DNA of 45,133 nt from Candidatus Methanoperedens nitratireducens (GTDB lineage: Archaea > Halobacteriota > Methanosarcinia > Methanosarcinales > Methanoperedenaceae), in contig NZ_FZMP01000202.1 in NCBI RefSeq assembly GCF_900196725.1, positions 1 to 45,133 of the forward strand. Direction: 5' to 3'. Shown here in pieces: positions 44,994 to 45,133 of this stretch. Under the pieces are notes generated by a model. That model made no database searches. It worked only from the letters and a program-made list of their open reading frames with translations, and was not told the origin of the DNA. Positions within the stretch are counted from its first letter, which is position 1. Each line of letters starts with the position of its first letter. The translations under genes were made by a program, and so were the position numbers.

Positions 44994-45133
44994 TTATTCC
45001 TCCGTATATTTTCGTTTATGACCAAAGGGAAGGTATTTTGTACCGCCCCCTTCATAAAATTTAAGTGAAAAACTACCACATATTGAAGTCTTAATGAATG
45101 GATTCCCGGGCCAAGGATCCCTAATAACAGATT
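44994..45133 (-). CDS. atpI: A1A0 ATP synthase subunit I, C-terminal end (partial, apparent frameshift)
   Basis: From the right edge, one minus frame encodes NLLLGILGPGIHSLRLQYV, the conserved last-helix region of the a/I stator subunit. The usual ending follows in a different frame: KFYEGGGTKYLPFGHKRKY, then TEE and TAA at 44996-44994. The frames meet at a run of five T on the minus strand (A5 at 45068-45072); adding one T would join them. This is either a sequencing/assembly indel or a true frameshift. The rest of the gene is beyond the window. TAA lies five bases before the atpK ATG. Confidence 0.8.
   Translation of the reverse strand, partial: SVIRDPWPGNPFIKTSICGSFSLKFYEGGGTKYLPFGHKRKYTEE

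Overview
The window looks archaeal, most likely from a methanogen-related member of the Methanosarcinales and plausibly the 'Candidatus Methanoperedens' (ANME-2d) group. That placement is inference. The supporting genes are an A1A0-type ATP synthase operon, a group II chaperonin (thermosome), an archaeal-type threonyl-tRNA synthetase, beta-RFAP synthase (tetrahydromethanopterin pathway), TrmB and bacterio-opsin-activator (HTH_10) regulators, TATA-box promoters with little or no leader, a PGF-CTERM protein, and a giant multiheme cytochrome c with S-layer-like segments of the kind reported from ANME archaea.

Layout. 1-0.75 kb: the start of a transposase running off the left edge, the remnant of a PIN-domain toxin, and a retained UPF0175-type antitoxin. 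0.86-2.46 kb: pheT. 2.5-5.0 kb: a tightly coupled AAA-type ATPase and a TPR protein with a degenerate NTPase-like N-terminus, resembling STAND-type signalling or conflict pairs. 5.1-8.7 kb: an operon of two half-size RND transporters plus a secreted COG1361-like protein, divergent from a TrmB regulator. 9.8-17.8 kb: a seven-gene minus-strand operon (ArsA-like ATPase, ArsD-like CC protein, B12-type radical SAM enzyme, PGF-CTERM surface protein, two FtsX permeases, LolD/MacB-type ATPase), bracketed by two paralogous cysteine-rich HTH_10 regulators. 17.8-22.1 kb: a five-gene minus-strand operon (DGC zinc-binding-type protein, aquaporin, HdrA-like/ferredoxin/DUF116 fusion, lipoyl H-protein homologue, secreted alpha/alpha-barrel protein with a DxDDT motif). 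A tRNA-Cys follows at 22.4 kb, then the 1336-residue multiheme cytochrome at 22.6-26.6 kb.

26.9-36.7 kb is mostly housekeeping and small membrane proteins: thermosome, DUF4013-like protein, a hairpin-forming repeat, a VOC protein, a three-gene winged-helix / multi-TM / Roadblock set, serA, beta-RFAP synthase and hisG. thrS follows at 36.7-38.7 kb. A 400-bp gene-free gap holds a possible group II intron 5' remnant. The window ends with the ATP synthase genes atpD, B, A, F, C, E, K and the 3' tip of atpI, where the reading frame appears broken in an A5/T5 run.

The best candidate for an undescribed system is the 9.8-22.1 kb region. Two adjacent minus-strand operons, with two Cys-conserved regulators and palindromes at the promoters, combine thiol/metalloid-type proteins (ArsA, ArsD-like, DGC, lipoyl carrier, Fe-S/DUF116) with a radical SAM enzyme and a MacB/FtsX-type envelope machine. 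No canonical arsenic efflux pump, arsenate reductase or glycine cleavage partner is present. Its function is not known from the sequence.
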